A stretch of DNA of 64,000 bases from Streptosporangium brasiliense. Its GTDB lineage: Bacteria; Actinomycetota; Actinomycetes; Streptosporangiales; Streptosporangiaceae. The translations under genes and the position numbers were made by a program. The stretch is from NCBI RefSeq assembly GCF_030811595.1, contig NZ_JAUSRB010000002.1:3410001-3474000 (forward strand), read 5' to 3'. Shown here piece by piece: positions 32,593 to 39,946 of this stretch; the stretch's first letter is position 1; each line of letters starts with the position of its first letter. The notes beneath the pieces are model-generated. The model was not told the origin of the DNA. It worked only from the letters and a program-made list of their open reading frames with translations, and ran no database searches.

Positions 32593-33129
32593 TCACGACT
32601 TAACATCCTTGCTCCGATACAGATCGACAATTGGCTGCAGAATCCAGAGCCAGCCGCTGGCCAGCGCGACCGTGCCACCGAACAGCACGGCCGGCCAGCT
32701 GTTGATGACCGTCTCCGCGACGAGGGCCACCGAGCTGGTCATCGCGATCGCCAGTCCCACCGCTCCGGCGACGCCGAGCTCGTTGGCGCGGTGCAGCATC
32801 TTCTCCTTCAGGCCCGTCCGGAAGAGCAGGCGGTGCTGGGCGGCGGGGGTGATGAAGCAAATGGAGGCCAGCGCGGCGCTCAGCAGCGCGATGAAGAACA
32901 GCCAGCGGCCCAGGAGGTCCACCTTGTGGAAGCCGGCGGCGAAGGGCAGCGTCAGCAGGAAGGCGAACAGGACCTGGACACCGGTGACGGCGACGCGCAG
33001 TCCCTGGAGCAGCTCGGCGAGCTCCCGGTCCACCCGCTCTTTGTGGCTCTCTCCCGGCTCCGGATTCTCCGTCCTGCTGCTCTCATCGGGCCCCGCCTCT
33101 TCGTTCTGTACCTGTTCCGGCTGATTCAT
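32593..33129 (-). CDS. DUF6328-type four-helix membrane protein
   Basis: A 178-residue protein: a charged, Glu-rich N-terminus of about 40 residues, then four membrane helices (near 55-75, 80-100, 125-145 and 150-168). RVDRELAELLQGLRVAVTGVQVLFAFLL is the DUF6328 signature. ATG at 33129 and GTG at 33138 are alternatives. It is divergent from a nucleotidyltransferase gene. Function unknown. Confidence 0.82.
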   Translation of the reverse strand: MNQPEQVQNEEAGPDESSRTENPEPGESHKERVDRELAELLQGLRVAVTGVQVLFAFLLTLPFAAGFHKVDLLGRWLFFIALLSAALASICFITPAAQHRLLFRTGLKEKMLHRANELGVAGAVGLAIAMTSSVALVAETVINSWPAVLFGGTVALASGWLWILQPIVDLYRSKDVKS

Positions 33130-33195
33130 GCGGGCCACCTACCCGAGTCAAGGTTTGCCATGCCTACCTGGAGATCTACGGGGTAGGCGAGGGAA

Positions 33196-33792
33196 ATGGG
33201 AAGCCACAGTCACGAGGTAACCGATGCGATCCTGGAAACACTGAAGCGGGCGAGCAGCGGGCTGAAGGACGCGGACGTCAGGTTCGCACTCGCCGGGGGG
33301 TGCGCGGCGTATGCGCGCGGAGCCGCGCCCTCGCTGCACGACGTGGACTTCGTCCTGCCGCAGGAGGATGTGCCGACCGCCCTGGAGGCGCTGCGCGGAC
33401 TGGGTTTCGAGACGGCCAAGCCTCCGGAGGACTGGCTGGTCAAGGCGTACGACGAGGGAAGGCTGGTGGACCTGATCTTCTCCATCTGCGACCACCCCGT
33501 CACTCCGGCACTGCTGGAGCGCGCCGAGCCGATGAAGGCGTCGGCGATGATCCTGCCCGTCCTGGAGGCCACCGACCTGGTCATCTCCTGGCTGCTGCCG
33601 CTCTCGGAGCACAGCTGCGACTACAGCTCGCTGCTGCCCCAGGTGCGGGCGCTGCGCGAGCAGGTCGACTGGGAGCGGGTCGCGGCGGTCGTCCAGGCAT
33701 CGCCGTACGCGTTCACCTTCCTGACCCTGCTGGAGCGGCTCAAGGTGATCCCCCACCTCCCCGAACCCGCCGACGACCCGTCCTGGCCCTGA
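33196..33792 (+). CDS. Nucleotidyltransferase-fold protein (AbiEii/MNT-like)
   Basis: A 198-residue protein with a minimal nucleotidyltransferase signature: FALAGGCAAYARG (near 31-43) and HDVDFVLP (near 48-55). The usual G-S/G followed by D-x-D is reduced to GG...DVD. Family members transfer nucleotides to drugs, RNA or toxin targets. No antitoxin or AbiEi gene is adjacent, so a toxin-antitoxin role is not supported. An ATG at 33196 follows GAGGG. Function uncertain. Confidence 0.75.
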   Translation: MGSHSHEVTDAILETLKRASSGLKDADVRFALAGGCAAYARGAAPSLHDVDFVLPQEDVPTALEALRGLGFETAKPPEDWLVKAYDEGRLVDLIFSICDHPVTPALLERAEPMKASAMILPVLEATDLVISWLLPLSEHSCDYSSLLPQVRALREQVDWERVAAVVQASPYAFTFLTLLERLKVIPHLPEPADDPSWP

Positions 33793-34013
33793 CCGCCCCG
33801 GCCCTGCGCGCCCTGGCCCTGGCCGCCGCCCTCGGTGGTCCGCACCCGGGCCCTGCCGCGGCTGCCTCCGGGCGTCGCGGGAGGGCCCGGGGCGTGTGAA
33901 GAAGGCTCGGCGCGGGAGGGACTCGGGTTTGGGAGGAGCTCGCGGGAGGGGCTCGGTGTGGGAGGGGCGCGGCCTGGGAGGGGCTCAATGTGGGAGAAGG
34001 GTCAGGACGCGGC

Positions 34014-34045
34014 GGGAGGGCCCCGCCTGGCGGCGGGGCCCTCCC
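34014..34045. terminator. Bidirectional terminator
   Basis: GGGAGGGCCCCGC/GCGGGGCCCTCCC, a 13-bp perfect stem between the convergent nucleotidyltransferase and PRC-barrel genes. The preceding 33900-34000 stretch holds GGGAGGGGCTCGGTG-type degenerate repeats. Confidence 0.7.
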
Positions 34046-34060
34046 TGTTCACCGTGCGCG

Positions 34061-34435
34061 TCAGTACGTGGCGCCAGGGCCGCCTCCGAGGGGGAAGCGG
34101 CTGTAGTAGTCGCCGACGGTGTCGCGGTAGACGGGCTCCTTGAAGGTGGCCTCGTCGAATTCCGGAGCGTGCTTGATCTCGTCCTTGGTGCGCGAGACGT
34201 AGATCTTGCGCTCCTGCGGGTCGATCCGGGTGACCGTGCTCGCCGGGAGCATGACCTTCTTACCGAAGATCCACGGTCCGGTGTCGACGACGAGGTAGCT
34301 CTCGCCGACGTCGTAGGTGGCCTCGTCGACGGAACCGATCTTTCCGTCGGTGGCCTCTACGTGATAGCCCGCAATGTCGAGGCTCTTGTTGACGTCGTAG
34401 ACATCGGTCCGGTAGGTCCAGAGCTCGGACGACAT
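34061..34435 (-). CDS. PRC-barrel domain protein
   Basis: A 124-residue soluble protein. The PRC-barrel covers about 15-85 (KSLDIAGYHVEATDGKIGSV, then YLVVDTGPWIFGKKVMLPA), and the C-terminal part is flexible (VGDYYSRFPLGGGPGATY). PRC-barrels occur in RNA-processing and photosynthetic proteins; stand-alone actinobacterial copies are usually stress proteins of unknown role. An ATG at 34435 follows GGGAGAT. A good SigB-type promoter lies 44-67 bp upstream. Confidence 0.87.
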   Translation of the reverse strand: MSSELWTYRTDVYDVNKSLDIAGYHVEATDGKIGSVDEATYDVGESYLVVDTGPWIFGKKVMLPASTVTRIDPQERKIYVSRTKDEIKHAPEFDEATFKEPVYRDTVGDYYSRFPLGGGPGATY

Positions 34436-34478
34436 AGTTCGTATCTCCCTTTCGGTTGATTCTCCGGGCTCAACTCTC

Positions 34479-34502
34479 GTACCCGAGGCATGAGGGCTAA
34501 AC
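34479..34502 (-). promoter_or_regulatory. SigB-type promoter of the PRC-barrel gene
   Basis: On the minus strand GTTT (34502-34499) is followed after 14 bases by GGGTAC (34484-34479), matching the actinobacterial general-stress consensus. Confidence 0.55.
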
Positions 34503-34593
34503 GGAACACGCGCCATCGAATGGAATTAAATCCACGACTTGCCCACTCACATGGAGAATCATTGGATGTGATCAGAGCTCTTACCGGTCGAGA

Positions 34594-35790
34594 TCAGCTC
34601 CAGAACCTGACCTCGGGATAACGGCGGGAGGGCCGTTCGAGCAGCGGCTGGGACCGCTTGCGCAGATGCAGGTCGAAGAAGGCGCCGACGTATTCGCGGG
34701 TGACCTCCACCGAGCGGGCCCCGGAGACCGGGAGGCCGAGGTCGATGCCGGACTGCTCCAGGAGCAGCGGGTAGTCGGTGAAGGACCCGTGGTCCCCGCC
34801 GTCGAGGGTGAGCCAGCGCTTCCAGCCGGTCATGCCCTTCCAGTCGCGGCCCCACGTGAAGTCCTTCCCGCCCGGCTCGTGGACCTCTCCGGCGCCCAGC
34901 ATGAGGAACGGCCGGGAGAGCCCCTCGCCGGGGATCGGGACGAAGAAGGTGCCGTCCATGTTGATCCCGGCGCGCACCCGGGAGTCGTTGAGCATGGTCC
35001 AGGCGGAGCTGTTGCCCCCGATGGAGTGGCCCGCCATCGCGATCCGGGAGCGGTCGATCAGCCCGCCGCCCTTCCAGGCGGGACTCGGCCCGGTCAACCG
35101 GTCGAGCACGAAGGAGACGTCGGCTGTCCGGCTCCTGGTCGCCTTGTCGCCGAACTTCCAGAGGTCTTCGGCCTGCTCGTCGCAGGCGACGCAGGTCGTG
35201 GTGTGGCCGTCGGGGAAGGTGGTGCCGTAGGCCTCGTGCGTGTGGTCGATCCCCGCCACGATGTAACCCCTGCTCGCCAGGTCTTCGGCCAGGGCCGTCA
35301 GCGAGCTGCGCGACATGGTGAACCCCGGCGAGAGCACGACGAGGGGCACGGCGTGCCTGCGGCCGATCGGCGGGACGTCGACGAGCGCGTTGGTCCGGAT
35401 CTTGCTCAGGGCGTCTCCGGGCACGCCGGTGATCTTCTGCCCCTTCAGCGTCAGCGCCGACTCCTCGGCGGTCATGTAGGGGGCTCGCCGTCCGTGGGAT
35501 GTCCGCGCGGGGTACCACAGCGAGACCATGAGCTGCCGTGACTTCTCCTCGGGGACCCACGGGTCCGGGCGGGAGCCGTCGACCAGGTGCAGGGTCGTCA
35601 TGCCCACCCGGTGCGGGCCGGTCGGCCTGGGCAGGGCGAGGGCCGACTTCGGCGCGGTGGGGGCGCCGCTCGGCGAGGGGGAGGGGAAGGCCGGTGCGGC
35701 GGGTGCGCCGGCCGCCGCGGCGGCCGGCGTCGCGAACGCGAGCAGTGCGACGGCGGCGGCCAGGGCGCCGCGAAGAATCGAGGTTGGCAT
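34594..35790 (-). CDS. Secreted alpha/beta hydrolase (PAF-acetylhydrolase/lipase-like)
   Basis: A 398-residue exported hydrolase. The signal peptide is at 1-27 and is followed by a Pro/Ser-rich stretch. The nucleophile elbow is GHSIGGNSS (Ser near 245), with an Asp in INMDGTF and a His in DGGDHGSF, the Ser-Asp-His order of PAF-acetylhydrolase-like enzymes. VVLSPGF (oxyanion region) is near 155. The ATG at 35790 follows GGGAGGGTG. It is divergent from the sensor kinase gene. The substrate is probably an ester or lipid. Confidence 0.87.
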   Translation of the reverse strand: MPTSILRGALAAAVALLAFATPAAAAAGAPAAPAFPSPSPSGAPTAPKSALALPRPTGPHRVGMTTLHLVDGSRPDPWVPEEKSRQLMVSLWYPARTSHGRRAPYMTAEESALTLKGQKITGVPGDALSKIRTNALVDVPPIGRRHAVPLVVLSPGFTMSRSSLTALAEDLASRGYIVAGIDHTHEAYGTTFPDGHTTTCVACDEQAEDLWKFGDKATRSRTADVSFVLDRLTGPSPAWKGGGLIDRSRIAMAGHSIGGNSSAWTMLNDSRVRAGINMDGTFFVPIPGEGLSRPFLMLGAGEVHEPGGKDFTWGRDWKGMTGWKRWLTLDGGDHGSFTDYPLLLEQSGIDLGLPVSGARSVEVTREYVGAFFDLHLRKRSQPLLERPSRRYPEVRFWS

Positions 35791-35908
35791 GGGCACACCC
35801 TCCCGGCGCGGGGCCGGGAGCGCCTCGGCCGAGGGGCGGTCGGAGAGCTGCGACTTTCGTAGGGGGTCGGCCCGACGTTCGTCGCGGGCGCGTTCCACCG
35901 GAGCGCCT

Positions 35909-35914
35909 TAGGCT
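35909..35914 (+). promoter_or_regulatory. -10 element of a probable leaderless transcript
   Basis: TAGGCT ends 7 bases before the GTG at 35922, with no Shine-Dalgarno sequence in between. Confidence 0.4.
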
Positions 35915-35921
35915 CGGACCC

Positions 35922-37178
35922 GTGGAGTACGGCGAGGCGGCACCGGTCGGCGGCCAGGTGCTGAGGCGGGTCAGCCATCTGATCGACCGGAGCGGCCCCT
36001 GGGCGCTGGGCCTGGCCGTCCTACTGCTGTCATGGGTGTCCGGAGACGGCCTGACGCAGGCGCCCTCGCTCTGGCGGCATCCCGGCTTCCTCCCGGTGCT
36101 GGCCGCGTCGGCGCTGGCGGCGGGGGCCGTACGGCGGACCCGGTGGCCGCTGTCCGTCATGGCCGCCGTGGGCTGGGTGTCGTTCGGGCTGTGGCCCGCG
36201 GTGGTCATCGCCTCCTACCACGCGGGTACGGGCCTGCGGCGGCTGATCGACGTCGTGGCCTACGCCCTGGCCGCCACCGCGGTCATGGGCGGGTCCGTGG
36301 TGGCCGACGCGGTGGCCGACGGCGCCCGCCGCACCGTGACGGAGACCGTGGTGGACGGCGCCATGCCCCTGGCGGCGCTGGTGGCCCTGCCGCTGGTCGC
36401 GGGCCTGTGGGTGAACGCCCGCCGGCAGGTGGTCGTCGCGCTGCGCGAGCGCGCCGAACGGCTCGAACGCGACCAGCGGGACCGCACCGACCGCGCCCGG
36501 GCGCAGGAGCGCACGCGGATCGCCCGCGAGATGCACGACGTCGTCGCGCACCGGGTGTCGCTGATGGTCCTGCACGCCGGCGCGCTGGAGGTGCGGACCT
36601 TGGAGGAGCGCAGTGCGCAGGAGGCCGCCCTCATCCAGGCCATCGGCCGGGAGGCGCTGGTCAACCTGCGGGAGGTGCTCGGCGTGCTGCGCTCGCCCTA
36701 CCCCGGCGCCGTGGCGGTCGGCCCCGACGGCGGCGGGAGCGGCCCCGGCGGCGGCGAGGGCGTCCCCCTCGCCCCGCAGCCGACGCTCGCCGACCTCGAC
36801 CGGCTCCTCGACCAGTCGAGGTCGCTGGGCATCCCCGTCAGCCGGCACGACGAGGGCATGGCCCGCCCGCTGCCGGCCATGGTGGAGCGGACCGCCTACC
36901 GGCTGGTCCAGGAGGCGCTGACCAATGTCCACAAGCACGCCGGTGACGCGTCCGCGGCCGTCTTCCTGCGATATCTTCCCGGGACGTTCGAGGTGGTGGT
37001 GGACAACGGCCTGTCGACGGCGGCGGCCGAGCCGCTGCCCGGCGCCGGGCTGGGCCTGACCGGGCTGCGCGAGCGCGTCGAGCTGGCGGGCGGCGAGTTC
37101 GAGGTCGGCAGGCTGCCCGGCGGCGGGTTCAGGACGTCCGCCCGGCTTCCGGCGGAGCGGGTGGAGGGGGTCGTGTGA
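35922..37178 (+). CDS. Two-component sensor histidine kinase, NarL/DesK type
   Basis: A 418-residue membrane kinase with about five helices in the first 170 residues and no large extracellular domain. The HisKA_3 phosphoacceptor is in ERTRIAREMHDVVAHRVSLM (His near 206), and the HATPase domain has QEALTNVHKHA (N-box, near 330) and GAGLGLTGLRERVE (G-box). GTG at 35922 gives the usual short N-terminus and appears leaderless. It is coupled to the response regulator by a GTGA overlap. The signal is unknown. Confidence 0.92.
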   Translation: MEYGEAAPVGGQVLRRVSHLIDRSGPWALGLAVLLLSWVSGDGLTQAPSLWRHPGFLPVLAASALAAGAVRRTRWPLSVMAAVGWVSFGLWPAVVIASYHAGTGLRRLIDVVAYALAATAVMGGSVVADAVADGARRTVTETVVDGAMPLAALVALPLVAGLWVNARRQVVVALRERAERLERDQRDRTDRARAQERTRIAREMHDVVAHRVSLMVLHAGALEVRTLEERSAQEAALIQAIGREALVNLREVLGVLRSPYPGAVAVGPDGGGSGPGGGEGVPLAPQPTLADLDRLLDQSRSLGIPVSRHDEGMARPLPAMVERTAYRLVQEALTNVHKHAGDASAAVFLRYLPGTFEVVVDNGLSTAAAEPLPGAGLGLTGLRERVELAGGEFEVGRLPGGGFRTSARLPAERVEGVV

Positions 37179-37828
37179 TCCGAGTGCTGATCGTCGACGA
37201 CGAGGTGCTCGTCCGGTCGGGCCTGCGCATGATCCTGGAGGCCACCGGCGACGTCGTGGTCGTCGGTGAGGCGTGCGAGGGCGCCGAGGCGGTCGGCGCG
37301 GCCGTCCGGCTCAGCCCGGACGTCATCCTCATGGACGTCCGTATGCCCGGCATGGACGGCCTCTCCGCCGCGGCGGAGATCGGCAGGCTGCCCGATCCCC
37401 CCAAGGTGATCATGCTGACGACGTTCGACATCGACGAATACGTCCACCTGGCCCTCCGTGCCGGCGCGGTCGGCTTCCTGCTCAAGGACACGCCGCCGAG
37501 AGACTTCGCCGCCGCCGTCCGCACGGTCGCGGCCGGCAACGCCATGCTCGCCCCCACCGTCACCAGGCGGTTGATCAGCTCCTTCGCGGAGAAGGGGCCG
37601 TCGCCGGCCGAGGCGGCGCGCAAGCGGCTCGCCGTGCTCACCTACCGTGAGCGCCAGGTCCTGCGGGAGGTCGCCCGGGGCCTGTCCAACGCCGAGATCG
37701 GCCGCGAGCTGACGATGAGCGAGGCGACCGTCAAAGCGCACGTCAGCAACTCCCTGGCCAAGCTCGGCCTGGCCAACCGGGTCCAGGCGGCGATCCTCGT
37801 CCACGACGCGGGCCCGTTCCCGGGCTAG
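37175..37828 (+). CDS. LuxR-type (NarL) response regulator
   Basis: A 217-residue regulator: receiver domain at 1-120 with acidic pocket VDDE, the phospho-Asp in ILMDVRMPG (near 53) and Lys in LLKDTPP; the C-terminal LuxR HTH (155-210) reads LTYRERQVLREVARGLSNAE. It is cognate to the upstream kinase, with starts and stops overlapping. Targets are unknown; the adjacent divergent hydrolase gene is one candidate. Confidence 0.94.
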   Translation: MIRVLIVDDEVLVRSGLRMILEATGDVVVVGEACEGAEAVGAAVRLSPDVILMDVRMPGMDGLSAAAEIGRLPDPPKVIMLTTFDIDEYVHLALRAGAVGFLLKDTPPRDFAAAVRTVAAGNAMLAPTVTRRLISSFAEKGPSPAEAARKRLAVLTYRERQVLREVARGLSNAEIGRELTMSEATVKAHVSNSLAKLGLANRVQAAILVHDAGPFPG

Positions 37829-37929
37829 GCGGGGACGGACCGGGGCTGCTCTCTGGCGGGGCCGCGACCGGCACATGTCATCTCACGTACGGACCATGGC
37901 TCCGAATCCGGTATTCTTGTCGAGGTCAA

Positions 37930-38003
37930 GCGCCGCTAGCTCAGTTGGTTAGAGCAGCTGACTCTTAATCAGCGGGTCCGGGGTTCGAGTCCCTGGCGGC
38001 GCA
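37930..38003 (+). tRNA. tRNA-Lys (anticodon CUU), second copy
   Basis: The 74-nt body is identical to the tRNA at 20944. This copy lacks an encoded CCA (CCT follows the discriminator A). TATTCT at 37911 is a plausible -10. Confidence 0.97.
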
Positions 38004-38008
38004 CCTGA

Positions 38009-38043
38009 CGGGAAGCCCGGCCGTGTCACGGCCGGGCTTCCCG
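38009..38043 (+). terminator. Terminator of the second tRNA-Lys
   Basis: A perfect 16-bp stem (38009-38024 with 38028-38043) and a 3-base loop, followed by CGTTTCC. Confidence 0.75.
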
Positions 38044-38296
38044 CGTTTCCCGGGCTCTCCGCGTTTCCCGGGTGGCCGCACCCCTTCCGGATGATCGGTG
38101 TGGCCACTGGGCCGCATCACCGCGTGGATCGATGGGTATAGCCGAATAGAGCAATGTTCGTACCCTTCAAGCTCCTTGTCTGATTCGCGAAAAATGTCGG
38201 TATCAGGCGAGACGATGGAGATGAGAACACGAGGCTGACGATCAACGGGCACCGCCGAGGTTCCGTGTAACCGGCAGGTCCCGGAGAGAGGGGCAG

Positions 38297-38557
38297 ATGA
38301 TGCCGACCACGATGAGCGTGTCCGACCTGGCAAAGATCCTTTTCGCCTCCACGTTGCAGGCATCCGACCATCCCTCGCCGGAGCAGGTGCGTACGGTCAT
38401 CGAAGACGGTCTGCGCGCCTGTCACGAGGACATCGCCTCCTGTGCCGCCTGCGTCGCGCAGGAGGCCGGAGACCATCCCGAGACGTACGAGGCCCGGATG
38501 CGCTGGGCCCTCAGCGCGGCCGTCCAGGTCGACCCCGCCACCCTCGCCGTGCCCTGA
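38297..38557 (+). CDS. Small conserved protein with three cysteines, unknown function
   Basis: An 86-residue helical soluble protein starting MMPTTMSVSDLAKILF, with SDHPSPEQVRTVIEDGL and CHEDIASCAACVAQEAGDHPE. The three cysteines are close together (C-x6-C-x2-C), which could bind a metal, but no known domain is recognised. GAGAGAGGGG precedes the ATG. Its last codons form the first unit of a tandem repeat that extends downstream. The pattern suggests a conserved actinobacterial protein. Confidence 0.65.
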   Translation: MMPTTMSVSDLAKILFASTLQASDHPSPEQVRTVIEDGLRACHEDIASCAACVAQEAGDHPETYEARMRWALSAAVQVDPATLAVP

Positions 38558-38736
38558 CCGCCCGGCGGTGACGTGCCGGTCCCTGCCCTGACCGCCTGGT
38601 GGTCCCGCGCTCTGACCGCTTGACGGTGACGCGCCGGCCCGTGTCCTGGCCGCTTGGCGGTGACGTGCCGGTCCGTGTCCTGGCCGCCTGGTGGTGACGC
38701 GCCGGTCCGTGTCCTGGTCTCCTGGTGGTCCCGTGC
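38551..38736. repeat. 34-bp tandem repeats starting in the 3' end of the 38.3 kb gene
   Basis: About six units, with full 34-bp units at 38551, 38643 and 38677, shortened ones at 38585 and 38612 and a partial one at 38711. The shared core is CCTGGTGGTGACGCGCCGGT with variants. The first unit contains the stop codon of the upstream gene, so the array grew from the gene end. Confidence 0.8.
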
Positions 38737-38762
38737 GGCCCGCGCGCTGGACGGAGTGCTGT

Positions 38763-38942
38763 TCAGGTCGGCTCGGCCCGGTGGGCCCCCGCCGGGTGGG
38801 TGGCCGCTCCCGGACGGAACGGCGCGAGGACGGCCGCCGCGCCGGCGGCCGCCATGACCGGCGCCACGACGGCGAGCAGGCCGGTCATCGCCCAGACTCC
38901 CCGGGAGATGAGATTGTCGAAGCGGTGTCGCAGGCGCCTCAC
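38763..38942 (-). CDS. Possible small membrane protein
   Basis: A 59-residue frame read on the minus strand: basic N-terminus (MRRLRHRFDNLISRGVW), one hydrophobic helix (MTGLLAVVAPVMAAAGAAAV) and a Pro/Ala-rich tail. The GTG at 38942 has GGGAGG 8 bases upstream. The composition is plausible for a small membrane protein but GC-rich DNA gives such frames by chance. No known family. Confidence 0.35.
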   Translation of the reverse strand: MRRLRHRFDNLISRGVWAMTGLLAVVAPVMAAAGAAAVLAPFRPGAATHPAGAHRAEPT

Positions 38943-39066
38943 TCGTGAAGCCTCCCTGTTCTCGCTTGGGTGATCTTTCGGCGGCCGGGGGTGATCGCGA
39001 CCCGGTGTCGGGAGAGGCGGGGAGTCCCGCGACAGAGCCGGGGGCGGCGAGTCCCGCGACAGAAAG

Positions 39067-39101
39067 GCTCTGGCCAGACCCCGCGGGGGTCTGGCCAGAG
39101 C
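39067..39101 (-). terminator. Terminator of the 39.1 kb secreted-protein gene
   Basis: GCTCTGGCCAGACCCC and its complement form a perfect 16-bp stem with a 3-base loop. On the minus strand CTTTCTG follows. Confidence 0.75.
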
Positions 39102-39118
39102 TGGGGGGGCGGGTGGGG

Positions 39119-39484
39119 CTAGCTGACGTTGGCGCAGATCACGTAGACGCTGATGCCGACGTCGCTGTAGTTGTTCTGGCGGCCGAGGCCGATCCAGCCG
39201 GCGCCGTCATCGGTGGGGAAGGAGCCGACCAGGATCGCGTCGTTGCCCTGCGCCTCGGCGCCGCCGCCGACGGCCTTCTTGCCGCTGGGGCAGCGGACCG
39301 TGCGGCGCTGGAAGTTGGGGACGTTGGCGTTGGGCAGCTTGACGATCTGGTAACCCGTGAAGTCGGCCGCCGCCGGGGCCGCCGCCGGCGCGGAGGCTCC
39401 GGCGGGCGTGACGGACAGCGCCGTCAGGCCCGCGCAGCCGACGAGGGCGGCCAGGGCGATGGTCGTGAGCCTCTTGCTTCGCAT
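39119..39484 (-). CDS. Small secreted protein, unknown function
   Basis: A 121-residue exported protein with a signal peptide to about residue 31 (TTIALAALVGCAGLTALSV). The mature part has VRCPSGKKAVGGGAEAQG and WIGLGRQNNYSDVGISVYVIC. Two cysteines are conserved in position (VRCPSG and VICAN) and probably pair. Similar Gly-rich secreted proteins are common in streptomycetes and relatives. The ATG at 39484 follows GGGAG. It is divergent from the laminarinase gene with 462 bp between. Function unknown. Confidence 0.75.
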   Translation of the reverse strand: MRSKRLTTIALAALVGCAGLTALSVTPAGASAPAAAPAAADFTGYQIVKLPNANVPNFQRRTVRCPSGKKAVGGGAEAQGNDAILVGSFPTDDGAGWIGLGRQNNYSDVGISVYVICANVS

Positions 39485-39687
39485 GGTGTCTCCCGGGACA
39501 GGGGGTGCTGGAGTGGTCACGGAAAGTAAATAAGCTGCTACACGGAGTGTCCAGCCTTGGTTTTGTCACCGCGCGGTGAGTTTCGCCGACTCGGGTTGCT
39601 GTGGTCATCCCCGGGCGGCGCCTCCGCCCCGGATGGTGGCCCGGGGTGTCGCGCACCCGGCGGCCGGCCGCGGACAGCTCCTGGTAA

Positions 39688-39701
39688 TGAGAGCGCTCTC
39701 A
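39688..39701. promoter_or_regulatory. LacI-type operator 1 upstream of the GH81 gene
   Basis: TGAGAGCGCTCTCA, a perfect 14-bp palindrome differing at two symmetric positions from the CebR/CelR site TGGGAGCGCTCCCA. It lies 148 bp upstream of the -35 element of the laminarinase promoter. Confidence 0.65.
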
Positions 39702-39848
39702 CATGTGAAGGGATGGCTGGCGCCCGACCGGCGATCGGCCTTCCGGCGGTCTCTGTCGTGTTTCTCTGGCGCGATGAGCCCATGTTTCGCGGGAGACCTC
39801 TCCCGCCTGCACTTCTTTCCTTTACTTATCCGTTACCGAAGCGAAACA

Positions 39849-39877
39849 TTGACGCCAATGGAACGGGCCGTTACTTT
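39849..39877 (+). promoter_or_regulatory. Promoter of the GH81 gene
   Basis: TTGACG (39849-39854), a 17-bp spacer and TACTTT (39872-39877): a good vegetative-type promoter. The expected transcription start, about 39884, lies just before operator 2. Confidence 0.6.
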
Positions 39878-39885
39878 CGCGGTCA

Positions 39886-39899
39886 AGAGAGCGCTCTCT
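39886..39899. promoter_or_regulatory. LacI-type operator 2 at the GH81 transcription start
   Basis: AGAGAGCGCTCTCT shares the 12-bp core GAGAGCGCTCTC with operator 1 and covers the start region of the transcript, where binding would block transcription. Confidence 0.65.
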
Positions 39900-39946
39900 C
39901 GATCAGCCCGCCTCGGATCCCCCCACTTCTCCCGGAGGCACCCCCC

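Noticed and set aside
33196..33792. Nucleotidyltransferase as the toxin of a type IV toxin-antitoxin pair
   Set aside because: No AbiEi-type antitoxin or second small gene is adjacent in the same direction; the divergent neighbour is a DUF6328 membrane protein.
20944..38003. Genomic island integrated at tRNA-Lys
   Set aside because: No integrase, transposase or phage genes, no composition change, and the flanks of the two tRNAs share no longer att-like repeat.
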